A stretch of 64,000 bases of DNA from Achromobacter dolens (GTDB lineage: Bacteria > Pseudomonadota > Gammaproteobacteria > Burkholderiales > Burkholderiaceae_B), in contig NZ_CADIJW010000016.1 in NCBI RefSeq assembly GCF_902859745.1, positions 1-64,000 on the forward strand, written 5' to 3'. The translations under genes were made by a program, and so were the position numbers. Below the pieces are notes generated by a model that did no database searches, had not been told where the DNA came from, and saw nothing but the letters and a program-made list of their open reading frames with translations. Of the stretch, positions 16,060-25,222 are shown in pieces (within the stretch, counting starts at the first letter, position 1; the number at the start of each line of letters is the position of its first letter).

Positions 16060-18347
16060 ATGTCCGCCCCGCCCGTTCCTGATGCGCCTTCGCCTTTCGA
16101 CGCTTCCTGGCGACAGGAGGCGGGGGCGGGCCTCGACGCCGATGGCCTTGCGCTTATCGACCAGGCGGTGGCCTGGTCGGTTCCCCGTTTCGAGGGCCAG
16201 CAGGCCCTGACGGGCGAACCGCTGGCCTCGCACGGCGCCGGCGTGGCGCGGATCCTGGCGGGCCTGCATACCGATGCGGCCACGCGCGCGGCGGCCCTGC
16301 TGGCGGCCCTGCCGACCGACCTGACCGCGCCGGCTCCCGCGCTGCGCAACGACCCGGTCGCCACCGCCTTCGGCGCCGAGGTCGCCCGCCTGGTGCAGGG
16401 CACCCGGGCCCTGCTGCGGTTGGGCGTGGTGGCGCGCCAGGCCAGCGACGCGGCAGCGGAGACCGGCTCGCAGAAGGAAATGCAGCGCAAGATGCTGCTG
16501 GCCATGGCGGCCGACCTGCGCATCGTGCTGATGCGCCTGGCCTCGCGCCTGCGGACCCTGCGCTGGCACGCCGAAAGCAAGACCCCCTGTTCGACCGACT
16601 TCGCCCGCGAGACCCTCGACCTGTACGCGCCGCTGGCCAACCGCCTGGGCATCTGGCAGATCAAGTGGGAAATGGAAGACCTGGCGTTCCGCTTCCTGGA
16701 ACCCGACCGCTACAAGCAGATCGCCCGCCTGCTCGAGGAAAAGCGGGTCGAGCGCGAAGCCTTCATCGCCGGCGCCATCGAGCGCCTGCAGACGGCGCTG
16801 GCCAAACATGGCATCGAAGCCGAGGTCAGCGGCCGGCCCAAGCACATCTACAGCATCTGGAACAAGATGCGGGTCAAGCGCCTGGATTTCTCGCAGATGT
16901 ACGATCTGCGCGCGCTGCGCATCATCGTCGACGACGTGCGCGCCTGTTACATGGCGCTGGGCATGGTGCACGAGATGTGGACGCCGCTGTCCGACGAGTT
17001 CGACGACTACATTTCGCGGCCCAAGCCCAACGGCTACCGTTCGCTGCACACGGTGGTGGCGGACGATGACGGCCGGCCGTTCGAGGTGCAGATCCGCACC
17101 CGCGAAATGCACCAGTTCGCCGAGTACGGCATGGCCGCGCACTGGCGCTACAAGGAAGCGGGCGCCAAGGGCGGGCAGGTGGCGGCGTCCAGCGAATACG
17201 ACCGGCAACTGGCCTGGATGCGCCAGTTGCTGGCCTGGAACAGCGATGTCGAGGCGGGCGAGGCGCCCGTCGCCGACAAGCCCGACGCGGCCAAGTCCGC
17301 CGCCAAGTCGGGCCCGGGCAAGAGCCGCCATGCCGCCGCGCCCACGCCGACGGACGAACGCATCTACGTGCTGACCCCGCAGGCGCGCGTGATCGAGTTG
17401 CCGGCCGGCGCCACGCCGGTCGACTTCGCCTATCACCTGCACACCGACCTGGGCCACCGCTGCCGCGGGGCGCGGGTCGATGGCCAGATGGTGCCCCTGC
17501 AGACGCGCCTGGCGACCGGCCAGACGGTCGAGATCATCTCGGCCAAGTCGGGCGGCCCGTCGCGCGACTGGCTCAACCCGCAACTCGGTTTCCTCGCCAG
17601 TCCGCGCGCCCGCGCGCCAAGGTGCGCATGTGGTTCAACGCCATCGAACTGCAGCAGCGCATCACGCAAGGCCAGGCGCTGGTCGAAAAGGAACTGCAGC
17701 GGCTCGGCAAGACCGCCGTCAACCTGAAACAACTGGCGCAGAACCTCGGTTTCGCTCGCGCGGACGACCTGTATGTGGCGGCGGCCAAGGAAGAATTCAG
17801 CCTGCGCCAGATCGACGCCGTGTTCCAGCAGCCGGCGCCCGCCGCCGAGCCGCAACCGGCCGCGCTGCGCCACGCCAGCGCCGGCAGCGCCGAGAAAAGC
17901 GGCAAGAGCGGGGTGCTGGTGGTGGGCGTGGGCTCGCTGCTGACGCAGTTGGCGCGCTGCTGCCGGCCCGCGCCGCCCGATGCCATCGCCGGCTTCGTGA
18001 CGCGCGGGCGCGGGGTGTCGATCCACCGCAGCGACTGCCACAGCTACCTGGCGCTGGCCGCGCGCGAGCCCGAGCGGGTGATCGAGGTGGCCTGGGGCGA
18101 GACCCCCGCGGACACGTTCTATCCGGTCGACATCAGCGTGCGCGCGCACGACCGCTCCGGCCTGCTGCGCGACCTGTCCGAAGTGTTCGCGCGCCTGCGC
18201 TTGAATGTGGTGGGCGTGAACACCCAGAGCCGGCAGTCGCTGGCCCATATGGTGTTCACGGTCGAAGTGCGCGGCGGCGAATCGCTGGCGCGCGCGCTGG
18301 ATGCGCTGGCCGAAGTGCCGGGCGTATCGTCGGCGGTGCGCCGCTAG
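16060..18347 (+). pseudogene. relA: relA, (p)ppGpp synthetase, interrupted by a frameshift
   Basis: The first frame (16060-17727) encodes a degenerate HD region, the synthetase domain and the TGS domain (about residues 433-495). The synthetase has the motif EFDD at about residue 313 in DEFDDYISRPKPNGY, which marks the RelA rather than the RFKD SpoT/Rel class. After LNPQLGFLASPRAR the frame is lost in the GC-dinucleotide run 17602-17618. The expected continuation (K-V-R-M-W-F-N-A) resumes in another frame and runs to 18347: helical and CC regions (LARCCRP), then an ACT domain. The shift fits a 2-nt gain. As read, the product keeps synthesis and TGS but ends in about 40 unrelated residues and lacks the ribosome-sensing C-terminus. 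It may be a real mutation or an assembly error. Confidence 0.85.
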
Positions 18348-18364
18348 CCTGCGACGCGCAAGAT

Positions 18365-18389
18365 GGGCCGCCCCGGGGACGGGCGGCTC
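18365..18389. terminator. weak hairpin after relA
   Basis: GGGCCGCCC / GGGCGGCTC arms with one G-T wobble and a 7-nt loop, just past the relA stop, in the convergent gap with the MHS transporter gene. A second hairpin (18442-18463, CCCGGGCC / GGCCCGGG) follows. Neither has a T-run. Confidence 0.4.
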
Positions 18390-18467
18390 GGAAGAGGGCG
18401 CCCATGCATGGCCGTTGCCCGGGGCGCCCCGCAATGGACCACCCGGGCCCATCGCGGCCCGGGAATA

Positions 18468-19820
18468 TCAGCGATCCAGGTTCTCGTGGGCGCGTTCGCG
18501 CATGAAGAACGACGCCACCAGCCCCAGCGCCACGCCGAACATCACGTAGTAGGCCGGCGCCATCGGCGAACCGGTGGTCTTGATCAGCCAGGTCACGATG
18601 AACTGGGCAAAACCGCCAAAGATCATCACCGCCACGTTATAGGCCAGCGACAGACCCACCGAGCGCACCCGCGCCGGGAACAGCTCCGCCATGACGGTGC
18701 TGAACACGCCGAAGAAGGCCGACACGAACACGCAGACCACGATCTGCACGGTCAGCAGGCGGCCGATCGACGGCGCGTCCGACAGCCAGTGATACAGCGG
18801 GTACAGCACCAGCAGATAGCCGATCAGCGAACCGATCACCAGCGGGCGGCGGCCGATGCGGTCGGACCAGGCGCCCATGAACGGCGTCAGCAGCACCATC
18901 AGCGCCGCGCCCGCCATCTGCACCAGGAAGGTCTGGTTCAGCGGCAGCTTCAGGATCTGCGTCGAGTAGGTCACCAGGTAGGTGAAAGTGATGTAGATCG
19001 ACACCGTCGCCGTCACCACCAGCCCCACGCCGATCAAGGTTTCGCGCGTGTGGGCGCGCACCATCTCGCCCAGGCTCAGGCGCTGCACCTCGCCGCGGGC
19101 GGCGGCCTGGCGCTCGTCTTCCTTCATCTGCTTGAAGGCGTCGGTTTCGTCGATGTTGCGGCGGATATAGATGGCGATCGGCACGATCACCAGGCCGAAC
19201 GCGAACGGCAGGCGCCAGGCCCAGGCCGCGATCTGCTCCTGCGTGAAGAACTCGGTGATCAGCGTGCCGCAGGCCGCGCCGAGCAGCAGCGCCAGCATCT
19301 GCCCGGCCATCTGCCACGAGCCGTAGAAGCCGCGCCTGCCGTTGGGCGCCATCTCGATCAGCAGGGCGGTCGAGGTGCCGAACTCGCCGCCGGCCGAGAA
19401 GCCCTGCAGCAGTCGCGCGATCAGGATGAAGATGGGGGCCAGGATGCCGGCCGCGTGATAGGTGGGGGCCACGGTGATCAGGGCGATGGACACCGCCATC
19501 AGCGAGGTCACCAGCACCATGGCCGCCTTGCGGCCCTTCTTGTCGCCATACAGGCCGAGGATGATGCCGCCCACGGGACGCATGAAGAATCCGACGCCGA
19601 AGATCGCCGTGGTCATCAGGATCGCGTTCAGTTCGCTGCCGGGAACGCTGGGGTCGGTGGGGAAGAACAATTTCGAGATGATCGGCGTCATGAACGCGAA
19701 CACCAGGAAGTCGTACCATTCGAGGGCATTGCCGATGACTGCCGCCACGATGTTGCGCGTGGGAACTGCTTTGTGCTGCACGGATTCTCCTTGGGGGGCT
19801 TGCTGTGGTGAGGCCGTCAT
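18468..19820 (-). CDS. MHS-family MFS transporter
   Basis: 450 residues, about 12 membrane spans. The start of helix 1 (AAVIGNALEWYDFLVFAF) and the loop motifs GLYGDKKGRK and GAWSDRIGRRP are those of the metabolite:H+ symporter (citrate/proline-betaine/shikimate) branch of the major facilitator superfamily. RLLQGFSAGGEFGTS is the conserved helix 4 block. Proton-driven uptake of an organic acid or betaine; substrate not assignable. Divergent from argE, no partner genes. Confidence 0.88.
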   Translation of the reverse strand: MTASPQQAPQGESVQHKAVPTRNIVAAVIGNALEWYDFLVFAFMTPIISKLFFPTDPSVPGSELNAILMTTAIFGVGFFMRPVGGIILGLYGDKKGRKAAMVLVTSLMAVSIALITVAPTYHAAGILAPIFILIARLLQGFSAGGEFGTSTALLIEMAPNGRRGFYGSWQMAGQMLALLLGAACGTLITEFFTQEQIAAWAWRLPFAFGLVIVPIAIYIRRNIDETDAFKQMKEDERQAAARGEVQRLSLGEMVRAHTRETLIGVGLVVTATVSIYITFTYLVTYSTQILKLPLNQTFLVQMAGAALMVLLTPFMGAWSDRIGRRPLVIGSLIGYLLVLYPLYHWLSDAPSIGRLLTVQIVVCVFVSAFFGVFSTVMAELFPARVRSVGLSLAYNVAVMIFGGFAQFIVTWLIKTTGSPMAPAYYVMFGVALGLVASFFMRERAHENLDR

Positions 19821-19914
19821 TCTAGGCCCAGGCGACGCGCCCCGCCGGCCGCGGGGGCGGGACGCGGACGCGTCCTGGCTTTACACTGCTGCTTTTACCC
19901 GAGAGAGTTGCTAC

Positions 19915-21066
19915 ATGAACGCGCGCACCTGGCTGGAGACGCTGGTCGGTTTCGACACCACCAGCCGCAATTCCAATCTTGCCCTCATCGAGACCGTCCG
20001 TGATTGGCTCAAGGGCCAGGGTGTCGATGCATGGCTGGCGCACAATCCCGAGCGCACCAAGGCCAACCTGTTCGCCACTCTGCCGGCGCAGGACGGCAAC
20101 CAGCAGGGCGGCATCGTCCTGTCGGGCCACACCGACGTGGTGCCGGTCGATGGCCAGGACTGGAGCACCGATCCGTTCAAACTGGTCGAGAAAGACGGCC
20201 TGCTTTACGGCCGCGGCAGTTGCGATATGAAGGGCTTCATTGCCGGTTCGCTGGCGCTGGTGCCGGAATTCCTGGCCATGCCGCGCAAGAAGCCGATCCA
20301 CCTGGCGTTCTCCTACGACGAGGAAGTCGGCTGCGCCGGCGCGCCGTACATGCTGGCCGACCTGCACGAGCGCGGCATCCGCCCCGAAGGCTGCGTGGTG
20401 GGCGAACCCACCGGCATGCAGGTGGTGGTGGCGCACAAGGGCATCAACCTTTTCCGCTGCAAAGTGCACGGCAAGGCGGCGCACTCGTCGCTGACCCCGC
20501 GCGGTTGCAACGCCATCGAATACGCCGCCCGCCTGATCTGCCGCATCCGCGACCTGGCCGACAGCTTCAAGGCCAACGGCCCGTACGACCAGTTCTACGA
20601 CGTGCCGTTCTCCACCATGACCACCAACCAGATCCGCGGCGGCATCGCGGTCAACACCATTCCCGAACTGTGCGAATTCACCTATGAATTCCGCAACCTG
20701 CCGGGCATGCAACCCGACCAGATCCAGGCGGAAGTCGAGAAATACGTGCGCGATGAGCTCTTGCCGCGCATGAAGGCCGAATTCGACGGCGCCAGCATCG
20801 AGATCGAGACCGGCGCCGCGGCGCCGGCCCTGGAAGCTTCCGAGGAAGCCGCCATCACCCAACTGGTGCGCGCCCTGACCGAGGACCGCGCCACCCGCAA
20901 GGTGGCCTATGGCACCGAAGCCGGCCTGTTCCAGGGCATCGGCATTCCCACGGTGGTCTGCGGCCCCGGCCACATCGAGCAGGCGCACAAGCCCAACGAG
21001 TTCGTCGCGCTTGACCAGTTGGCCGCCTGCGAGACCTTCCTGCGCCGCATGGGTCAGTCGCTCTGA
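19915..21066 (+). CDS. argE: acetylornithine deacetylase
   Basis: 383 residues. M20 metallopeptidase: SGHTDVVPVDG (zinc His and catalytic Asp), GRGSCDMKGFIAG, YDEEVGCAGAPYM (catalytic and zinc Glu) and C-terminal GPGHIEQAHKPNE (zinc His). The glutamate-rich EEVG and CDMKG blocks fit ArgE better than DapE. Converts N-acetylornithine to ornithine and acetate in arginine synthesis. Start fixed by GAGAG upstream and the family N-terminus. A promiscuous M20 acylase role cannot be excluded. Confidence 0.88.
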   Translation: MNARTWLETLVGFDTTSRNSNLALIETVRDWLKGQGVDAWLAHNPERTKANLFATLPAQDGNQQGGIVLSGHTDVVPVDGQDWSTDPFKLVEKDGLLYGRGSCDMKGFIAGSLALVPEFLAMPRKKPIHLAFSYDEEVGCAGAPYMLADLHERGIRPEGCVVGEPTGMQVVVAHKGINLFRCKVHGKAAHSSLTPRGCNAIEYAARLICRIRDLADSFKANGPYDQFYDVPFSTMTTNQIRGGIAVNTIPELCEFTYEFRNLPGMQPDQIQAEVEKYVRDELLPRMKAEFDGASIEIETGAAAPALEASEEAAITQLVRALTEDRATRKVAYGTEAGLFQGIGIPTVVCGPGHIEQAHKPNEFVALDQLAACETFLRRMGQSL

Positions 21067-21232
21067 GGCGACGGACCGCGGCGACCGGCCGGGCCATTCT
21101 CCCCGGAGCCCCCGGGGGTACCCGGCGGGCTCGGGTGCAACCCCCGCTGTGGCCGGCGTCAGGTAAAATGACGGGTTGCAAACCGGATTTGCGGGCGGCA
21201 AACGCTGGCCGTGATACCGGGGGAGATGCTTG
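21067..21232 (+). promoter_or_regulatory. trpB upstream region
   Basis: 166-bp gap with an imperfect GAGCCC/GGGCTC hairpin at 21105-21131, a TAAAAT hexamer at 21164-21169 that could be a -10, and a perfect GCAAA-CCGGA-TTTGC inverted repeat at 21178-21192. No leader peptide with Trp codons was seen. The exact promoter is uncertain. Confidence 0.35.
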
Positions 21233-22432
21233 GTGAAACCTTACGATTTTCCGGATGCCCAGGGCCATTTCGGCCCTTATGGCGGTGTTTTCGTGGCAGA
21301 AACGCTGATGCACGCGCTCGACGAGCTGCGTGCCGCCTATGACCGCTACCGTGTCGATCCCGCCTTCCTGGAAGAGTTCAACTACGAACTCAAGCATTTC
21401 GTCGGCCGTCCCAGCCCCGTCTACCACGCCCGTCGCTGGTCCGACCTGGTGGGCGGCGCCCAGATCTGGTTCAAGCGCGAAGACCTGAACCACACCGGCG
21501 CGCACAAGGTCAACAACTGCATCGGCCAGGCGCTCCTGGCCAAGCGCATGGGCAAGCCGCGTGTCATCGCCGAAACCGGCGCCGGCCAGCATGGCGTGGC
21601 CACGGCCACGGTGGCGGCCCGCTACGGCATGGAATGCGTGGTCTACATGGGCAGCGAAGACGTCCGTCGCCAGGCCTCCAACGTCTACCGCATGAAGCTG
21701 CTGGGCGCCACGGTGGTGCCGGTCACGTCCGGCTCGCGCACCCTGAAGGACGCGCTCAACGAAGCCATGCGCGACTGGGTCACCAACATCGAGAACACCT
21801 TCTACATCATCGGCACGGTGGCGGGCCCCGACCCCTACCCCCGCATGGTGCGCGATTTCCAGACCGTCATCGGCAATGAATGCCTGACGCAGATGCCCGA
21901 GGCCATCGGCCGCCAGCCCGACTACGTCGTGGCCGCGGTCGGCGGCGGCTCCAACGCCATGGGCATCTTCCATCCCTACATTCCCTACGAGAACGTGCGC
22001 CTGATCGGCGTCGAAGCCGCCGGCGAAGGCATGGACAGCGGCAAGCATGCCGCGTCGCTGGCCGCCGGCCAGGTCGGCGTGCTGCACGGCAACCGCACCT
22101 ACGTCATGCAGGACGCCGACGGCCAGGTCCAGGAAACGCATTCGGTCTCGGCCGGGCTGGACTACCCCGGCGTCGGTCCCGAGCATGCCTGGCTCAAGGA
22201 CTCCGGCCGCGCCGAATACGTCGGCATCACCGACGACGAAGCGCTGAAGGCCTTCCACGATTGCTGCCGCATCGAAGGCATCATGCCGGCGCTGGAGTCC
22301 TCGCACGCCATCGCCCAGGCCGTTAAGATGGCCGCCACGCTGCCGCGCGACGCGGTCATCCTGGTCAATCTGTCGGGCCGTGGCGACAAGGACATGCATA
22401 CCGTCGCCGAACGCGCCGGTATCGAACTCTGA
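21233..22432 (+). CDS. trpB: tryptophan synthase beta subunit
   Basis: 399 residues. PLP lysine in [10 protein letters not shown], phosphate loop GGGSNAMG, and C-terminal [10 protein letters not shown]. Condenses indole with serine to give tryptophan; works in an alpha2-beta2 complex with TrpA. GTG start at 21233 is preferred: GGGGGAG sits 7 nt upstream and the protein then begins with the family's [11 protein letters not shown] three bases earlier is too close to that site. One base separates it from trpA. Confidence 0.97.
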   Translation: MKPYDFPDAQGHFGPYGGVFVAETLMHALDELRAAYDRYRVDPAFLEEFNYELKHFVGRPSPVYHARRWSDLVGGAQIWFKREDLNHTGAHKVNNCIGQALLAKRMGKPRVIAETGAGQHGVATATVAARYGMECVVYMGSEDVRRQASNVYRMKLLGATVVPVTSGSRTLKDALNEAMRDWVTNIENTFYIIGTVAGPDPYPRMVRDFQTVIGNECLTQMPEAIGRQPDYVVAAVGGGSNAMGIFHPYIPYENVRLIGVEAAGEGMDSGKHAASLAAGQVGVLHGNRTYVMQDADGQVQETHSVSAGLDYPGVGPEHAWLKDSGRAEYVGITDDEALKAFHDCCRIEGIMPALESSHAIAQAVKMAATLPRDAVILVNLSGRGDKDMHTVAERAGIEL

Positions 22433-22433
22433 T

Positions 22434-23300
22434 ATGACGACAACCCGCTCCGATCGCATTGCCGCCGCCTTTGCGCGCACCGCCGAATCCGGCCGCGCCG
22501 CGGCGCTCATTCCCTACATCGCGGCCGGCGATCCGTCGCCCGCCGCCACCGTTCCCCTGATGCACGCGCTGGTCGAGGCCGGCGCCGACGTCATCGAACT
22601 GGGCGTGCCGTTCTCCGATCCCATGGCCGACGGCCCGGTGATCCAGCGCGCCGCCGAGCGCGCCATCGCGCAGGGCGTGGGCCTGGGCCGCGTGCTCGAC
22701 CTTGTGGCCGAGTTCCGCCAGCGCGATACCGCCACCCCCGTGGTGCTGATGGGCTATGCCAACCCCATCGAACGCATGGGCCAGGCCGAATTCGCCCGCC
22801 GCGCCGAGGCCGCGGGCGTGGATGGCGTCCTGGTGGTCGACTATCCGCCCGAGGAAGTGGTCGAATTCGCCGGAACGCTCGGCCGCCATGGCATCGCTCC
22901 GATCTTTCTCCTGGCCCCCACCTCGACCGACGCGCGTATCCAGGCCGTGGCCGCCGTGGCGCGCGGTTACGTCTACTATGTGTCGCTCAAGGGCGTGACG
23001 GGAGCCGGTTCGCTCAACACCGACGACGTGGCCGAGCGCGTGGCGGTGATCCGCCGCCATGTGCGCGAGATCCCGGTAGGCGTGGGCTTCGGCATCCGCG
23101 ACGCCGATAGCGCGCAGCGCGTGGCGCGCGTGGCCGACGCGGTCGTCATCGGCAGCAAACTGATTGAAACCATGGAGCAGGCGGTGGCCAACGCCCCCGC
23201 TGCCCAGCAAACCGACGCCGCAGTCGCCGCCGCCAGCGGCTGGCTGCGCACCATCCGGCAGGCGCTGGATCAAGTAAAACGACCGAGCGCGTCGGCCTGA
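22434..23300 (+). CDS. trpA: tryptophan synthase alpha subunit
   Basis: 288 residues, TIM barrel. Catalytic residues lie in [14 protein letters not shown] (Glu and Asp); substrate loop LKGVTGAG and phosphate-binding GFGI are present. Splits indole-3-glycerol phosphate and channels indole to TrpB. Translationally linked to trpB (1-nt gap). The start is the first ATG after the trpB stop. Confidence 0.97.
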   Translation: MTTTRSDRIAAAFARTAESGRAAALIPYIAAGDPSPAATVPLMHALVEAGADVIELGVPFSDPMADGPVIQRAAERAIAQGVGLGRVLDLVAEFRQRDTATPVVLMGYANPIERMGQAEFARRAEAAGVDGVLVVDYPPEEVVEFAGTLGRHGIAPIFLLAPTSTDARIQAVAAVARGYVYYVSLKGVTGAGSLNTDDVAERVAVIRRHVREIPVGVGFGIRDADSAQRVARVADAVVIGSKLIETMEQAVANAPAAQQTDAAVAAASGWLRTIRQALDQVKRPSASA

Positions 23301-23337
23301 GCGGCCTGGCGCGACTTCCTTACGGGATGAACAAACA

Positions 23338-24216
23338 ATGAGCTGGATCGAAAAACTCCTGCCGCCTCGCATCAACAAAACCAGCGACAGCGGCGCCCGC
23401 CGCGTGCCCGAAGGCCTGTGGGTGAAATGCCCGTCGTGCGAAACGGTGCTGTACAGCGAAGACCTGGCGGCCAACCTGCACGTCTGCCCCAAGTGCGATC
23501 ACCACATGCGCATCGGCGCCCGCGCCCGCATCGACTCGCTGCTCGACATGGAAGGCCGCGTCGAAATCGGCCAGAGCACGCGCTCGGTCGATTCGCTGAA
23601 ATTCAAGGACACCCGCAAGTACCCCGAGCGCCTGGCCGAAGCCGTCAAGCAGACCGGCGAAACCGACGCGCTGGTGGTGGTCAGCGGCTCGATTCGCGGC
23701 GTGCCGGCGACGCTGGCGTGCTTTGAATTCGAGTTCATGGGCGGCTCCATGGGCTCGGTCGTCGGCGAGCGCTTCGCGCGCGGCGCCCAGGCCGCGCTCG
23801 ACAACAAGACGCCCTTCATCTGCGTGGCCGCCTCGGGCGGCGCGCGCATGCAGGAAAGCCTGTTGTCGCTGATGCAGATGGCCAAGACCAACGCCATGCT
23901 GACGCGCCTGTCTGCCGCCGGCCTGCCGTTCATCAGCGTGCTGACCGATCCCACCATGGGGGGCGTGTCCGCCAGCTTCGCCTTCATGGGCGACGTGGTC
24001 ATCGCCGAGCCGAAGGCTCTGATCGGCTTCGCCGGTCCGCGCGTGATCGAACAGACCGTGCGCGAGAAGCTGCCCGAAGGCTTCCAGCGCGCCGAGTTCC
24101 TGCTGCAGAAGGGCGCCATCGACATGGTCGTGGACCGCCGCCAGTTGCGAGAGGAAATCGCCCGCCTGCTGGCGCTGTTGACCAACCAGCCGGCCGACGT
24201 CGTCACCGCCGCCTGA
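23338..24216 (+). CDS. accD: acetyl-CoA carboxylase carboxyltransferase beta subunit
   Basis: 292 residues. N-terminal four-cysteine zinc ribbon (CPSCETVLY...CPKCDHHM), then the crotonase-like carboxyltransferase core with the ASGGARMQE and [14 protein letters not shown] blocks. Moves carboxyl from biotin to acetyl-CoA, giving malonyl-CoA for the fab genes encoded later in this window. Follows trpA as in many proteobacteria, but folC, often next, is absent; a terminator follows directly. Confidence 0.97.
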   Translation: MSWIEKLLPPRINKTSDSGARRVPEGLWVKCPSCETVLYSEDLAANLHVCPKCDHHMRIGARARIDSLLDMEGRVEIGQSTRSVDSLKFKDTRKYPERLAEAVKQTGETDALVVVSGSIRGVPATLACFEFEFMGGSMGSVVGERFARGAQAALDNKTPFICVAASGGARMQESLLSLMQMAKTNAMLTRLSAAGLPFISVLTDPTMGGVSASFAFMGDVVIAEPKALIGFAGPRVIEQTVREKLPEGFQRAEFLLQKGAIDMVVDRRQLREEIARLLALLTNQPADVVTAA

Positions 24217-24254
24217 TCCCGTTTCCCCGGGCTTTCGGGCTTGGGGGGGCAGAT

Positions 24255-24291
24255 GAAAAAGCCGCCGCGCACTTGTGCCGGCGGCTTTTTC
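24255..24291 (+). terminator. rho-independent terminator after accD
   Basis: AAAAAGCCGCCG / CGGCGGCTTTTT stem with an 11-nt loop and trailing T-run, 38 bp past the accD stop. Closes the trpB-trpA-accD unit. Confidence 0.9.
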
Positions 24292-24485
24292 ATGGCCGTT
24301 TGTTCAGCCCTCTGACAGCGTCATTTTTTGTGCGCCGGGCGGAACAATGTTTTCCATGATTTCTGTTGCCTTATTGCGACATATTGCGAGCCTTCTGGCC
24401 CGGTTTTTGCTATGTTCTGTAGTACTGGATAACACTCGTGAATTGCGCCGAGATGTCATCCCAACAAAATACGGAGTTGCTCCCA

Positions 24486-25034
24486 ATGCAGTCGACGAAG
24501 AAGAAAATGCTTGTCCGCCTTGTCGGTTTGGCCCTCGCCGGCGCCGCGACCATCGCCAGCGCCCAGTCTTCCGAGGGTACGCAGGGCGGCGTGAGCCTGC
24601 ACTATGGCGTGGGCGACCACTATCAACGCTTCACCCTGAACTACGAAACGCCGTCGGTGTGGACCTATCAGTTCGGCGGCAACTGGGGCCGCCTGGATCT
24701 GACGCCCGAACTCGGCGTGTCTTACTGGTGGGCTGACGGCGACCGCTCGCCGAGCAATGTGTGGCAATTGAACGCCATCCCGATGTTCCGCTGGTGGGCG
24801 GGTGAGCGCTTCTACCTCGAAGCCGGTATCGGCGCCACCGTGTTCTCGCGCACCCGCTTCGCCAACGAGAACATCAGCACCGCCTTCCAGTTCGGCGACC
24901 ACGTCGGCCTGGGTTTCCTGTTGACGCCGAACAACCGCATCGGCGTGCGCTATTCGCACTTCTCCAACGCCAGCATCAAGCGCCCGAATCCCGGCCTGGA
25001 CACGGTGCAGCTGACCTATACGTACCAGTTCTGA
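24486..25034 (+). CDS. pagL: lipid A 3-O-deacylase PagL
   Basis: 182 residues: signal peptide (KKKMLVRLVGLALAGAATIASA-QS), then a small beta-barrel ending in an aromatic residue (TYTYQF), as for outer-membrane proteins. The active-site block RYSHFSNASIKRPNPG gives His157 and Ser159 of the His-Ser-Glu triad. The acidic member appears as Asp in GLD where the Pseudomonas enzyme has Glu (GIE). Removes the 3-O acyl chain from lipid A, tuning endotoxin activity. GGAG 9 nt upstream supports the ATG at 24486 over a GTG at 24438. Confidence 0.9.
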   Translation: MQSTKKKMLVRLVGLALAGAATIASAQSSEGTQGGVSLHYGVGDHYQRFTLNYETPSVWTYQFGGNWGRLDLTPELGVSYWWADGDRSPSNVWQLNAIPMFRWWAGERFYLEAGIGATVFSRTRFANENISTAFQFGDHVGLGFLLTPNNRIGVRYSHFSNASIKRPNPGLDTVQLTYTYQF

Positions 25035-25056
25035 TCGCGGCGCGATCCGGCCTGAC

Positions 25057-25089
25057 GAAAAAACCCTCGGTGACGAGGGTTTTTTTTTG
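25057..25089 (+). terminator. terminator after pagL
   Basis: AAAAAACCCTCG / CGAGGGTTTTTT with a GTGA loop and a long T-run, 20 bp past the pagL stop. Confidence 0.92.
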
Positions 25090-25172
25090 GGCCATGTTCG
25101 CGCCATATCCCGGCGCCATGTTCCGCCGGTGTGTTCCGGCGCCATACCCGGGCGGCGTGGTCGGCTGGCAAA

Positions 25173-25206
25173 TAAAAAAGCCCCCATCATTCGATGGGGG
25201 CTTTTG
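25173..25206 (-). terminator. terminator after rne (bidirectional)
   Basis: AAAAAAGCCCCCATC / GATGGGGGCTTTT with an ATTC loop. On the minus strand it ends in a T-run and lies 17 bp beyond the rne stop. Confidence 0.9.
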
Positions 25207-25222
25207 CTTGCGCGGCTTGCCT

